The position numbers and the translations under genes were made by a program. Under the pieces are notes generated by a model. It was not told the DNA's origin, searched no databases, and saw nothing but the letters and a program-made list of their open reading frames with translations. A stretch of DNA of 64,000 nucleotides, taken from the NCBI GenBank assembly GCA_037444825.1, contig JBBILR010000001.1:62001-126000 (forward strand). The letters run 5' to 3'. Source of the DNA: JBFLVU01 sp037444825. Lineage in GTDB: Bacteria > Acidobacteriota > UBA4820 > DSQY01. Positions within the stretch are counted from its first letter, which is position 1. Every line of letters starts with the position of its first letter. Below are positions 56,033 to 64,000 of the stretch, one piece after another.

Positions 56033-57155
56033 CCGGGCCTTCGCGGTGTTGGGCCTCTTCGACACCCCCGACGCGCTCCTTTCGGCCATCCCCCGGGTGC
56101 GGGCCCGGGACCTGGGAAGGCTGGAGGCCTATACGCCGTACCCCGTCCACGGGCTGGAGAAGGCTTTGGGCCTCAAGAAGTCCCCCCTGGCGGGGATGGT
56201 GCTGGTCATGGGGTTGCTGGGGGCGCTGTCGGCCTTTCTCTTCCAGTTCTGGGCCACGGGGATCGACTACCCCACCGTGGTGGGGGGCAAGTCGCCGCTG
56301 GCCTGGCAGGCCTACATCCCCATCGTCTTCGAGGTGATGGTCCTCTTCGCCACCTTCACGGCGGGGCTGGGGATGCTCCTTCTCCTGAACCGCCTGCCCT
56401 TCTACGGCCACCCGGTGCTGGCGTCCCGTTCCATCGCCGCCGTCACGAGGGACCGCTTCGCCCTTTCGGTGGAGGCGGCGGGGGCGGAGCTGGACGTGGA
56501 GGCCGCCGCCCGGGCCCTGAGGGAAGCCGGGGCTTCGGCGGTGGAGGTGGTTTTGGTGCCGCCCGAGGCGGGGCCCTATTCGCCCAACGCCCTCCTGCGC
56601 GGTCTTCTCTCCGTGGCCGCCGCCTGCCTGGTGGCGGGCCTCGCCACCTACTGGGGGATCAAGCTGATGCCGGTCCTTCCCCCCATGGTCCACATGGAGG
56701 ATCAGCCGCGGGTGAACGCCCAGGCCCCCAGCGCCTTCTTTCCCGACGGCCACGCCATGCGCCTCCCCGCCCCCGGGGCGGTGGCGCGGGGGTACCTCCC
56801 CTACGGCCCGGCGTCGCCGGAGGAGGCGGCGGCCCTCCCCAACCCGCTACCCCGGGACGCCCGGGTCCTGGCCCTGGGGAGGTCCAAGTACGAGACCTTC
56901 TGCGCCGTCTGCCACGGCCCGCTGGGTGACGGCGTTCCGACGCTGACCTCCGCCTACGGGGCCAAGCCGGCGAACCTGCAGTCCCGCACCGTGCGGGAGT
57001 ACCCCGACGGGGTGATTTTTCACGTGATCACGAGAGGGAAGAACGCCATGCCCGGTTACGCCTGGGCCCTGACGGAAGAGGAGCGGTGGGCGGTGGTTCA
57101 CTACGTGCGGGTGCTGGAGCGGGCCCAGAACGCCCGGGACGAGGACTTGAAGTGA
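56025..57155 (+). CDS. actDE: Fused alternative complex III subunits D and E
   Basis: A 376-residue fusion. Residues about 1-190 are the DUF3341 (ActD) protein with two membrane helices (MVLVMGLLGALSAFLFQFW; VMVLFATFTAGLGMLLLL). A third helix (about 194-212) leads to a C-terminal monoheme cytochrome c domain (CAVCHGPLGDG, C293-H297; axial Met in GKNAMPGYAW) that corresponds to ActE. In many genomes these are separate genes. It overlaps actC by 8 bp and actF by 4 bp. Confidence 0.85.
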   Translation: MSDRAFAVLGLFDTPDALLSAIPRVRARDLGRLEAYTPYPVHGLEKALGLKKSPLAGMVLVMGLLGALSAFLFQFWATGIDYPTVVGGKSPLAWQAYIPIVFEVMVLFATFTAGLGMLLLLNRLPFYGHPVLASRSIAAVTRDRFALSVEAAGAELDVEAAARALREAGASAVEVVLVPPEAGPYSPNALLRGLLSVAAACLVAGLATYWGIKLMPVLPPMVHMEDQPRVNAQAPSAFFPDGHAMRLPAPGAVARGYLPYGPASPEEAAALPNPLPRDARVLALGRSKYETFCAVCHGPLGDGVPTLTSAYGAKPANLQSRTVREYPDGVIFHVITRGKNAMPGYAWALTEEERWAVVHYVRVLERAQNARDEDLK

Positions 57156-58342
57156 GCAGGCTGGACGTCACGCGAAACGGTAGGGCCCCAGGGAACCCCT
57201 GGGGGGCCGGGGAGGGGCTCCTGCGGGGTGCGGCTCTGGTCGGCGGGGCGGGGGTTCTGGCGGCCTTCTTCGCGGCCCCCGCGGCGCGCTTCTGGGCGAA
57301 CCTTCTCCTTTGGTTCTGCTTCTTCGCCACCACCGGCTTGGGGGCCCTCTTCCTCGCCGCCCTGGAACACCTGGTGGGGGCCAAGTGGAGCGTTCCCGTC
57401 CGACGGGTGGCGGAGCGGGCCGGGAGCCTGGTCCTGCTGGCGGTTCTCCTGGGCCTTCCGCTCCTCTTCTCCCTGAAGGCCCTGTACCCGTGGACCCACC
57501 CCGAGGCCCGCCACGACCCCTTCGTCGCCGGGAAGCTGGACGGCTGGCTCAACGTTCCTTTCTTCACCGTGCGGGCCCTGGCCACCTTCGCCCTCTGGGG
57601 GCTCGCCTTCGCGGTGCTCCTGGGCCTCTCCCTCCGCCAGGACCGGACGGCGGACCCCCGGCTGACCGTCCGCCTCCGGCGCTTCGCCCCGGCCTTCATG
57701 GCCCTCTACGCCGTGACCGTCACGCTCCTGGCCTTCGACTGGCTCGGCGGCCTCGAGCCGGCGTGGTACAGCGACATCTTCGGCGTCTACGTCTTCGCCG
57801 GTTCCTTCCTGGCGGGCCTCTCGGCCACGGCGCTGGGGACCTTGCGGCTCCTCTCCCTAGGACGGCTCCAGGGGGTGAGGGAGGACCACCTGTACAACCT
57901 CGGCGGCTTCCTCTTCGCGTTCCTCGTCTTCTGGTCCTACATCGGCTTCGCCCAGTACCTTCTCATGTGGTACGCCAACCTCCCGGAGGAGGTCTTCTAC
58001 TACGCCCACCGGGCCCGGGGCGGCTGGCCCTGGGTGATGGCGGCCCTGGCGCTCCTCCACTTCGTCCTGCCCTTCTTCGCCCTACTCCCCCGGGACCGAA
58101 AGGGGGACCCCCGCCTGCTCCGGCGGGCGGCGGCCTTGATCCTTTTGGCCCACCTGCTGGACCTCTACGGCCTCATTTTCCCCTCCGTCTCCGAGAAGGC
58201 GGTCCTCTCCTGGCCCGAGGCGGCCTTCGCCCTGGCCTTCGGCTCCCTCTTCTGCCTGTGGATGCGGCGGGCGGAATCCTTGGGCGCCGACATGCCCGTG
58301 GGTGACCCCTTCCTCCGCGAAGGGCTGGAGTTTCGGCTATGA
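57152..58342 (+). CDS. actF: Alternative complex III subunit F, membrane protein
   Basis: A 396-residue integral membrane protein with about ten helices. FDWLGGLEPAWYSDIFGVYVF and FGFSYIGFAQYL-like WSYIGFAQYLLMWYANLPEE are characteristic of ActF. It is the second NrfD-related quinone-site subunit. GTG start at 57152 overlaps the previous stop. Confidence 0.87.
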   Translation: MSRLDVTRNGRAPGNPWGAGEGLLRGAALVGGAGVLAAFFAAPAARFWANLLLWFCFFATTGLGALFLAALEHLVGAKWSVPVRRVAERAGSLVLLAVLLGLPLLFSLKALYPWTHPEARHDPFVAGKLDGWLNVPFFTVRALATFALWGLAFAVLLGLSLRQDRTADPRLTVRLRRFAPAFMALYAVTVTLLAFDWLGGLEPAWYSDIFGVYVFAGSFLAGLSATALGTLRLLSLGRLQGVREDHLYNLGGFLFAFLVFWSYIGFAQYLLMWYANLPEEVFYYAHRARGGWPWVMAALALLHFVLPFFALLPRDRKGDPRLLRRAAALILLAHLLDLYGLIFPSVSEKAVLSWPEAAFALAFGSLFCLWMRRAESLGADMPVGDPFLREGLEFRL

Positions 58343-59277
58343 TCGGCGACTACCTCGACACGGCGGAACTGAAGCGGCTCCTTTCGGCCCTGCTGGTGGT
58401 GGTGGGCGGCCTTTTCCTCGTGGCCCTCTTCGCCGTCATCGTGGTGCCCGGCCTCCGCAACGCCAACCGGCCTCCGGTGCCGCCGGAGGTGCCGCCGGTG
58501 GGGGGCCAGACGGGGTGGCTCGCCGTGACGGAGTACCCCCCGAGCCCCGCCACGGAAATCCCTCCGGTGAAGCCGGAGGAGCTTCTGGCCGACACGCCGG
58601 CGGTGCGGGAGAGGGGACGGGTCCTCTTCGAGAAGAACTGCGCCTCCTGCCACGGCCCTTCGGGCGTCGGCGACGGCCCCGCCTCCAAAGGCCTCGCTCC
58701 GCCTCCCCGAAACTTCACGCGCCCCGAGGGGTGGAAGCGGGGGACCACGGTGCCCGCCCTCTTCGAGACCTTGGAAAAGGGGGTGGCGGGAAGCGCCATG
58801 GGGGCCTACGAGTACCTCCCGGTCCGGGACCGGATGGCGCTCATTCGCTACGTCCAGAGCCTGGGCGCCTTCGACCACGGCGACACCCCGGAGGCGCTCC
58901 TGGCCTTCGCCCGTCCCTTCGCCTCGGCGGGCCAGCGAATTCCCGCCCGGATTCCCGTGAGCCGCGCCGAGGCCCTGCTCCGCCAGGAGTACCGGCCGGT
59001 CTCTCCCCTGGAGCTGTCGGGGAGCGAAGCCCTGCGGCGGATCGTGGAGGACCCCGTTCGGGCCGCGGAGGCCCTCCGGAGCGCCTCGGCGTGGAGGCAG
59101 GGACCCTCCGCCCTGGCCCGCTACGCGGCGGAGGCCGGCCCCGCTTCCGGTTTCTCCCCGCAGGCGGCTTTCTTGACCGCCCCGGAGTGGGAGGAGGCCT
59201 ACCGGATCCTCGCCGCCCGGTTCGGGGTGGAAGGAAAGGGAGGCCACGCCGGTTGGAAGGAAGAGGTGAGACGATGA
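58339..59277 (+). CDS. Membrane-anchored monoheme cytochrome c (complex III-associated)
   Basis: A 312-residue protein with an N-terminal helix (LLSALLVVVGGLFLVALFAVIVV), a proline-rich linker, a class I heme site CASCHGPSGVG (C101-H105) and a ~120-residue C-terminal region without recognised motifs. It may deliver electrons from alternative complex III to the downstream oxidase. ATG overlaps the actF stop by 4 bp. Confidence 0.78.
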   Translation: MIGDYLDTAELKRLLSALLVVVGGLFLVALFAVIVVPGLRNANRPPVPPEVPPVGGQTGWLAVTEYPPSPATEIPPVKPEELLADTPAVRERGRVLFEKNCASCHGPSGVGDGPASKGLAPPPRNFTRPEGWKRGTTVPALFETLEKGVAGSAMGAYEYLPVRDRMALIRYVQSLGAFDHGDTPEALLAFARPFASAGQRIPARIPVSRAEALLRQEYRPVSPLELSGSEALRRIVEDPVRAAEALRSASAWRQGPSALARYAAEAGPASGFSPQAAFLTAPEWEEAYRILAARFGVEGKGGHAGWKEEVRR

Positions 59278-60062
59278 GAGGGAAACGACTTGTCCTGGGG
59301 GCTCTTCTCCTGGGGGCGGCCTTTTTGGCCCGGGCACAGGGGGCCTCCGAACCGGAGGTGGGGGTCACCGAGCGGCTGGGGAAGAAGGCCGACCTGTCGG
59401 TGGTCCTGCGGGACGAGGAGGGCCGGGAGGTCCCCCTCGGGTCCATCGTGGACCGGCCCACCCTGCTCACCCTCAACTTCTTCCGCTGCACCGGCATCTG
59501 CACCCCCCTGCTCAACGGCGTGGCGGAGATGGTGAACCGCTCCCCCGACCTGGTGCCCGGCCGGGACTACCAGATCGTCACCGTCTCCTTCGACGAGCGG
59601 GACACGCCCGATATCGCCCTCCGCAAGAAGCAGAACTACCTCAAGCAGATGCAGAGGCCCTTCCCGCCTTCGGCCTGGCGTTTTCTCACGGGCCCTCCCG
59701 AGGCCACCAAGGCCCTGTGCGATTCGGTGGGCTTCCGCTTCAAGCGGGACGGGGACCAGTTCGTCCACCCCGGCGTCGTGGTCTTTCTCTCCCCCGAAGG
59801 GACCATCACCCGGTACATGTACGGGGTGACCTTCCTCCCCGCGGAGGTGGCCCTGGCCGTGGCCGAGGCCCGGAGAGGGGAATCGGAGCCCACGGTGGCC
59901 CGGCTCCTACCCTTCTGCTACTCCAGGGACCCCCAGGGGCGGAGGACCGTTCTCGAGGTCACCCGGGTGGCGGGGCTGGCCACGCTCCTTCTGGCGGGGC
60001 TGGTGGCGGGCGGGGTGTTCCTTCGAAAGGGGCGCTCTTCCCGAAAGGAGGGGACGCCATGA
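59274..60062 (+). CDS. SCO1/SenC-family copper metallochaperone
   Basis: A 262-residue thioredoxin-fold protein with signal peptide, copper ligands C72 and C76 (CTGIC) and H165 (VHPGVVVF), and a C-terminal membrane helix. It loads the CuA site of cytochrome oxidase subunit II. ATG overlaps the preceding stop, and its end overlaps coxI by 4 bp. Confidence 0.88.
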   Translation: MRGKRLVLGALLLGAAFLARAQGASEPEVGVTERLGKKADLSVVLRDEEGREVPLGSIVDRPTLLTLNFFRCTGICTPLLNGVAEMVNRSPDLVPGRDYQIVTVSFDERDTPDIALRKKQNYLKQMQRPFPPSAWRFLTGPPEATKALCDSVGFRFKRDGDQFVHPGVVVFLSPEGTITRYMYGVTFLPAEVALAVAEARRGESEPTVARLLPFCYSRDPQGRRTVLEVTRVAGLATLLLAGLVAGGVFLRKGRSSRKEGTP

Positions 60063-61687
60063 CCACCTTGGCCCGGCCGCTGCCCCACACCCTCCCGTCC
60101 TACCTGGAAGACTCGCCCCGGCGGGGTTTGGCCGCCTGGCTCCTGAGCACGGACCACAAGCGGGTGGCCATGCTCTACCTCTTCTCCATGGTCTCCTTCT
60201 TCTTCGTGGGTGTGACCCTGGGAATCCTGATGCGCCTGGAACAGTGGACCCTGGGACGGACGCTCATGTCCGCCCAGACCTACAACGCCCTCTTCACCGT
60301 CCACGGCGTCGTCATGATCTTCATGTTCGTGATCCCCGGCCTGCCGGCGGTCTTCGGGAACTTCTTTCTGCCCCTCCTCATCGGCGCGAGGGACGTGGCC
60401 TTTCCACGGCTCAACCTGGCCTCCTGGTACTTCTTCATCGTCGGGGCGCTCTTGGCGGTGCTGTCGCTCTTCACGGGGAAGGGCGCTCCGGACACGGGGT
60501 GGACCTTTTACGTCCCCTTCAGCCTCCACTCCGGAACCAACGTGACGTTGGCGGTTTTCGCCGCCTTCGTCATGGGCTGGTCCTCCATCCTGACGGGGAT
60601 CAACTTCATCACCACCATCCACCGGCTACGCGCCCCCGGCATGACCTGGCACCGGATGCCCCTCTTCTGCTGGGCCCTCTACGCCACCTCCTGGATTCAG
60701 CTGCTGGCCACGCCGGTGTTGGGGATCACCTTGATCCTCGTGATCCTGGAGCGCTCTTTCGGCATCGGGATCTTCGACCCGGCCAAAGGCGGCGACCCCA
60801 TCCTCTACCAGCACCTCTTCTGGATCTACTCCCACCCGGCGGTGTACATCATGATCCTGCCGGCCATGGGGGCCATCAGCGAGATCCTGCCCACCTTCGC
60901 CCGCCGGCCCATCTTCGGGTACAAGGCCATCGCCTACTCTTCGCTCTCCATCGCCGCCTTCGGGTCGCTGGTGTGGGCCCACCACATGTTCACGTCGGGG
61001 ATGAGCGCGTTTGGCAACATGATCTTTTCGCTGCTCACGATGATCGTCGCCATCCCCAGCGCCATCAAGGTCTTCAACTGGACGGCCACCTTGTACAAGG
61101 GCTCCATCCGCTTCTCCCCGGCCCTCCTCTACGCCGTCTCCTTCGTCTTCCTCTTCTGTGTCGGCGGGCTGACGGGCGTCATGCAGGGGGCCCTGGCCAT
61201 CAACCAGCACGTCCACGACACCTACTTCATCGTGGGCCACTTCCACTACGTGATGTTCGGGGGGACGGGGTTCGCCTTCTTCGCGGCCCTGCTGTACTGG
61301 TTCCCGAAGATGTTCGGAAGGATGTACGACCGAAAAGGGGCCTACCTCTCCTGGTTCCCGCTCTTCGTGGGATTCAACCTGCTCTACTTCACCATGCTGG
61401 TCCTCGGTTACATGGGCCAGCCTCGGCGCTACTACGACCACCTGCCCGGCTACCACACGGGCCACCTGGTGGCCACGGTGGGTTCCTGGTTCCTGGCCGC
61501 AGGGCTGCTCCTCCTCTTCGGGAACTTCGTCCGGGCCCTCTTCAAGGGGGAGAAGGCCGGGGACAACCCCTGGGGGGGCGTGACGCTGGAGTGGAAGGTC
61601 CCTTCCCCCCCGCCCGTGGAGAACTTCGAGGAGACGCCCGTGGTGACGGGCCCGCCGTACGCCTTCGAGGGGGAGGCCCAGCCGTGA
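60059..61687 (+). CDS. ctaD: caa3-type cytochrome oxidase subunit I
   Basis: A 542-residue heme-copper oxidase core with 12 helices. Heme and CuB ligands lie in VHGVVMIF, WIYSHPAVYIMILP, WAHHMFTSG and HDTYFIVGHFHYVMFG. The family Glu of the D channel (HPEVY) is replaced by Ala in SHPAVY, with the Tyr-Ser pair of A2-type oxidases just before it. It is therefore an A2 subfamily caa3 oxidase. ATGA overlap with the SCO gene. Confidence 0.93.
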   Translation: MTTLARPLPHTLPSYLEDSPRRGLAAWLLSTDHKRVAMLYLFSMVSFFFVGVTLGILMRLEQWTLGRTLMSAQTYNALFTVHGVVMIFMFVIPGLPAVFGNFFLPLLIGARDVAFPRLNLASWYFFIVGALLAVLSLFTGKGAPDTGWTFYVPFSLHSGTNVTLAVFAAFVMGWSSILTGINFITTIHRLRAPGMTWHRMPLFCWALYATSWIQLLATPVLGITLILVILERSFGIGIFDPAKGGDPILYQHLFWIYSHPAVYIMILPAMGAISEILPTFARRPIFGYKAIAYSSLSIAAFGSLVWAHHMFTSGMSAFGNMIFSLLTMIVAIPSAIKVFNWTATLYKGSIRFSPALLYAVSFVFLFCVGGLTGVMQGALAINQHVHDTYFIVGHFHYVMFGGTGFAFFAALLYWFPKMFGRMYDRKGAYLSWFPLFVGFNLLYFTMLVLGYMGQPRRYYDHLPGYHTGHLVATVGSWFLAAGLLLLFGNFVRALFKGEKAGDNPWGGVTLEWKVPSPPPVENFEETPVVTGPPYAFEGEAQP

Positions 61688-62301
61688 CCTCCGGAGCCCA
61701 CGCCTCCGCCCATCCCTCCGATGCCTTCGGCGCCCGCCTGGGCATGTGGCTCTTCCTCGTCACGGAGATCCTTCTCTTCGGCGGGCTCTTCATCGCCTAC
61801 TCGTACATGCGCTCCCGCTACCCCCACGAATTCCACGCCGGCGGGAAGGAGCTCAACGTCTTTCTGGGGGTTCTCAACACCGCCGTTCTTCTCACCAGCA
61901 GCCTTACCATGGCCCTGGCGGTGGACAGGATCCACCGGTCCCGCGTCCGGGCCGCGGCGGGTTTCACGGGCGCGACCGTTCTTCTGGGCCTTTGCTTCCT
62001 GGGCATCAAGGCCGTGGAGTGGGGCCAGAAGTTCGGGCACGGGCTCTACCCCGGGGGGCCAGCCCTCCTCGCCCTCCCACCCGGAGAGAAGGTCTTTTTC
62101 GGACTCTACTTCACCATGACGGGGCTTCACGGAATCCACGTCCTCGCCGGTGTTTCCGTCCTGACGGCGATGGCGGTTCTTCTGCTCCGGGGAAGCGCGG
62201 CGGCGGCGCGGCCGACGCTGCTGGAAAACGGGGGGCTTTACTGGCACCTCGTGGACGTGGTCTGGATCTACCTGCTGCCGCTGTTCTACCTGGCGGCGTG
62301 A
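61684..62301 (+). CDS. ctaE: Cytochrome oxidase subunit III
   Basis: A 205-residue five-helix subunit III: GMWLFLVTEILLFGGLFIAY, FFGLYFTMTGLHGIHVLAG and NGGLYWHLVDVVWIYLLPL are conserved. It stabilises the oxidase core. GTG start at 61684 overlaps the coxI stop. Confidence 0.92.
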   Translation: MTSGAHASAHPSDAFGARLGMWLFLVTEILLFGGLFIAYSYMRSRYPHEFHAGGKELNVFLGVLNTAVLLTSSLTMALAVDRIHRSRVRAAAGFTGATVLLGLCFLGIKAVEWGQKFGHGLYPGGPALLALPPGEKVFFGLYFTMTGLHGIHVLAGVSVLTAMAVLLLRGSAAAARPTLLENGGLYWHLVDVVWIYLLPLFYLAA

Positions 62302-62318
62302 AAAGAGGAGGGGTGTCC

Positions 62319-62369
62319 ATGATGGAGGAAGACGGCCGGTGGTCCCGGGAAGGGAGGGGCGAGTCATGA
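62319..62369 (+). CDS. 16-residue mini-ORF preceding subunit IV
   Basis: ATGATG with GAGGAGGGG upstream encodes MMEEDGRWSREGRGES, and its TGA (62367-62369) overlaps the ATG of subunit IV (62366). Strong spacing makes it a plausible translational coupling leader, but it is not hydrophobic and could be incidental. Confidence 0.3.
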   Translation: MMEEDGRWSREGRGES

Positions 62370-62665
62370 GACCGGAGACGGCGGCGCCAACGGAAGGAGT
62401 GCACGGCCCGGACACACGCACGCTGGTGCTGGTGTGGCTGGCTCTCCTCGGCCTCACGGCCCTCCTGGTGGGGCTCTCCGCCCTCGGCCAGCGGGCGGCG
62501 GTCCTGGGGCTTCTCACCCTCACGCCGCTGAAGGCCGCGCTGGTTTTCTACTTCTTCATGCACCTGAGGTACGAAGGGGCGCTCCTCAAGGCCATCCTGC
62601 TGGTCACCCTGGGGACGCTCCTGATCTTCTTCGGCCTGACGTACGCCGACGTGGCCTTTCGGTGA
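62366..62665 (+). CDS. ctaF: Cytochrome oxidase subunit IV (small)
   Basis: A 99-residue three-helix protein of the prokaryotic COX subunit IV family, with LTPLKAALVFYFFMHLRYE typical of that family. GGGAGGGG lies upstream of the ATG at 62366. Confidence 0.85.
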   Translation: MRPETAAPTEGVHGPDTRTLVLVWLALLGLTALLVGLSALGQRAAVLGLLTLTPLKAALVFYFFMHLRYEGALLKAILLVTLGTLLIFFGLTYADVAFR

Positions 62666-62672
62666 GGCGACC

Positions 62673-63626
62673 ATGGGCTTCCTGAACCCCGCCGCGACCT
62701 CCGCCCAGAAAGTGGACGCGGTCTTTCTCTTCGTCTTCGTCCTTTCGGTGGCCTTCCTCCTGTTCATCACCGGGACCATCGTGTACTTCCTCTCTCGGTA
62801 CAACTGGAAACGCCACCCCAAGGCCGAGGCGGTGGAGGGGAACACCGCCCTGGAAATCACCTGGACGGTCATCCCGCTGGTTCTGTTCCTGGTCATGTTC
62901 TACTACGGCTGGACGGAATTCTCCTACACGCGGAACCCTCCGCGGGACGCCATGGCGGTGGAGGTCCTGGCCCGGCAGTGGAACTGGACCTTCACCTACC
63001 CCAACGGGAAGAGGACCGGCGAGCTGTACGCGCCCCTGGGAAAGCCCATGAAGCTCGACATCCGAAGCGCCGACGTCATCCACGGGTTTTTCGTCCCCGC
63101 CTTCCGTCTCAAGATGGACGCCGTGCCCGGCCGGACCAACGTGACCTGGTTCCGCCCCACGGCGTTGGGGAGTTACGACGTCGAATGCTCGGTGATCTGC
63201 GGGGCGGACCACTCCTACATGCTCTCCAAGGTGGTGGTGGTCTCGGAGGAGGAGTTCAAGCGGTGGTACTTCGGCCCCGAGGATGCCCCTCCGCCCGCAC
63301 TCCCCGCCTCGGAGCCCATGCGGGCCGGGGCAGGGGAGGGCTCTCCGGGTCTCGCCGTGCTGGCCCGAAAGGGATGCACCACTTGCCACTCCCTGGACGG
63401 GGGCGTGGCGGTGGGGCCCACCTTCCGGGGGATCTTCGGCCGCCGGGACGTGGTGGTGAAAGAGGGGCTGGAGCGAGAGGTCACCGCCGACGAAGCTTAC
63501 CTCCGCAGGGCCATCCAGGACCCCCAGGCGGAGATTGTGAAAGGCTACCCGCCCTCCATGCCCACGAGTCCCCTCACGGAACGCGAACTCGATGACGTGG
63601 TCGAGTACCTGAAGACCCTCCGGTGA
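62673..63626 (+). CDS. ctaC: Cytochrome oxidase subunit II with fused cytochrome c (caa3)
   Basis: A 317-residue subunit II: two membrane helices, a CuA cupredoxin domain (ARQWNWTFTYPNG; VIHGFFVP; ECSVICGADHSYM with both Cys and His/Met ligands) and a C-terminal class I cytochrome c (CTTCH, C235-H239; axial Met in YPPSMPTSP). This fusion defines a caa3-type oxidase. It starts 7 bp after subunit IV, giving the order I-III-IV-II. Confidence 0.93.
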   Translation: MGFLNPAATSAQKVDAVFLFVFVLSVAFLLFITGTIVYFLSRYNWKRHPKAEAVEGNTALEITWTVIPLVLFLVMFYYGWTEFSYTRNPPRDAMAVEVLARQWNWTFTYPNGKRTGELYAPLGKPMKLDIRSADVIHGFFVPAFRLKMDAVPGRTNVTWFRPTALGSYDVECSVICGADHSYMLSKVVVVSEEEFKRWYFGPEDAPPPALPASEPMRAGAGEGSPGLAVLARKGCTTCHSLDGGVAVGPTFRGIFGRRDVVVKEGLEREVTADEAYLRRAIQDPQAEIVKGYPPSMPTSPLTERELDDVVEYLKTLR

Positions 63627-63633
63627 GAAGGCC

Positions 63634-64000
63634 ATGAAGAGCGCCCCCCGAACGATTCCGTCCCTCTGGGTTGATGGGTGGGTCCTCACCAAGTTCCCCA
63701 TCGCGGCCGCCTCCACCCTCTCGGCCCTGGCGGTGTACCTGTTGGGTTCCGGAGGGATGCGGCCCGGCCTCCTGCCGCTCTTCGCGGGCGTCCTGGCGGC
63801 GGCCATGGGCGCTTCGGCGCTGAACGAGTGGCAGGAGCGCGACCTGGACGGGCGAATGGAGCGCACCCGGAACCGGCCTCTCCCCGCCGGCCGCGTCTCC
63901 CCCGCCGCGGCCCTCGCCCTGGCCCTCGCATTGGTGGCCGGAGGCCTCGTGGTCCTCTGGGCGGCCTTCGGCCCCCTTCCCGCCCTCCTGTGCGCCGCCG
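63634..64000 (+). CDS. ctaB: Protoheme IX farnesyltransferase (heme O synthase), partial
   Basis: The ATG at 63634, with a GAAGG-like site, opens a frame that runs past the window edge (122 residues visible). GWVLTKFPIAAASTLSA precedes NEWQERDLDGRMERTRNRPL, which contains the NxxxDxxxD motif of UbiA prenyltransferases. With the adjacent oxidase it would make heme O (then heme A) for subunit I. Confidence 0.85.
   Translation, partial: MKSAPRTIPSLWVDGWVLTKFPIAAASTLSALAVYLLGSGGMRPGLLPLFAGVLAAAMGASALNEWQERDLDGRMERTRNRPLPAGRVSPAAALALALALVAGGLVVLWAAFGPLPALLCAA

Overview
The window is a very GC-rich stretch (roughly 70% by eye) from a Gram-negative, aerobically respiring bacterium. Outer-membrane genes (TamA/TamB, TolC-type and porin-like proteins, a lipid A-associated small protein), an alternative complex III plus caa3 oxidase operon, a BlaI / M56-peptidase-TonB pair and an hrcA-grpE-dnaK-dnaJ cluster together fit an Acidobacteriota-like lineage (for example Holophagae or Thermoanaerobaculia). 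That placement is inference from gene content, not a database result. I see no rRNA, tRNA, CRISPR array, transposase or phage gene. One 10-N scaffold gap (30478-30487) is present.

Layout. 1-3.2 kb: cell-envelope glycosyl transfer (LAB_N protein, GT39 transferase), a single-domain response regulator and a DEDDh exonuclease. 3.2-8.6 kb: cyclic-nucleotide-binding protein, class A PBP, radical SAM AmrS, ExbD and TonB, mostly with overlapping or very short junctions. 8.6-10.3 kb: a BlaI repressor and M56-TonB fusion peptidase with a promoter/operator readable at base level. 10.3-13 kb: asnS and a VWA/FHA membrane protein. 13.0-26.5 kb (minus strand): an 11-gene heavy-metal (probably copper) cluster, in transcription order cusC, a secreted triple heavy-metal-binding-domain protein, cusB, cusA, cysK, a cystathionine gamma-synthase/lyase, cytochrome c, a small His-tagged secreted protein, a P-type ATPase, a metal-binding lipoprotein and a TRASH-type zinc finger. 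26.8-29.8 kb (plus strand): the divergent histidine kinase / NtrC-type regulator pair and a membrane cupredoxin. 30.2-34.4 kb: a zinc-type ABC transporter (ZnuA, ZnuC, ZnuB) with an outer-membrane barrel protein, flanked by gene-free repeat-bearing DNA and containing the scaffold gap. 34.8-40.2 kb: tamA/tamB. 40.3-45.6 kb: hrcA-grpE-dnaK-dnaJ and a CpoB-like lipoprotein. 45.6-50.9 kb: phosphotransferase, methylmalonyl-CoA mutase large subunit, fatty acid desaturase, TauE-type permease, CMD-family protein. 51-64 kb: a continuous, mostly stop/start-overlapping respiratory operon (actA, actB, actC, a fused actDE, actF, cytochrome c, SCO, cox I, III, IV, II) ending in a partial heme O synthase.

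The most notable reading is regulatory. Four sites of sigma-54 type (GG-N10-GC with good flanking bases) lie just upstream of metal genes: two divergent ones between cusC and the kinase gene, one before the cupredoxin, one before the TRASH protein. The linked regulator has the GAFTGA sigma-54 contact motif, and an AT-rich repeat (GAATATTnTAC, two copies 23 bp apart) sits between the divergent promoters, with a related site about 115 bp upstream of the cupredoxin promoter. This resembles ZraSR logic, here applied to a Cus-type efflux system with several HMBD proteins and two cysteine/sulfide-metabolism genes embedded in the cluster.
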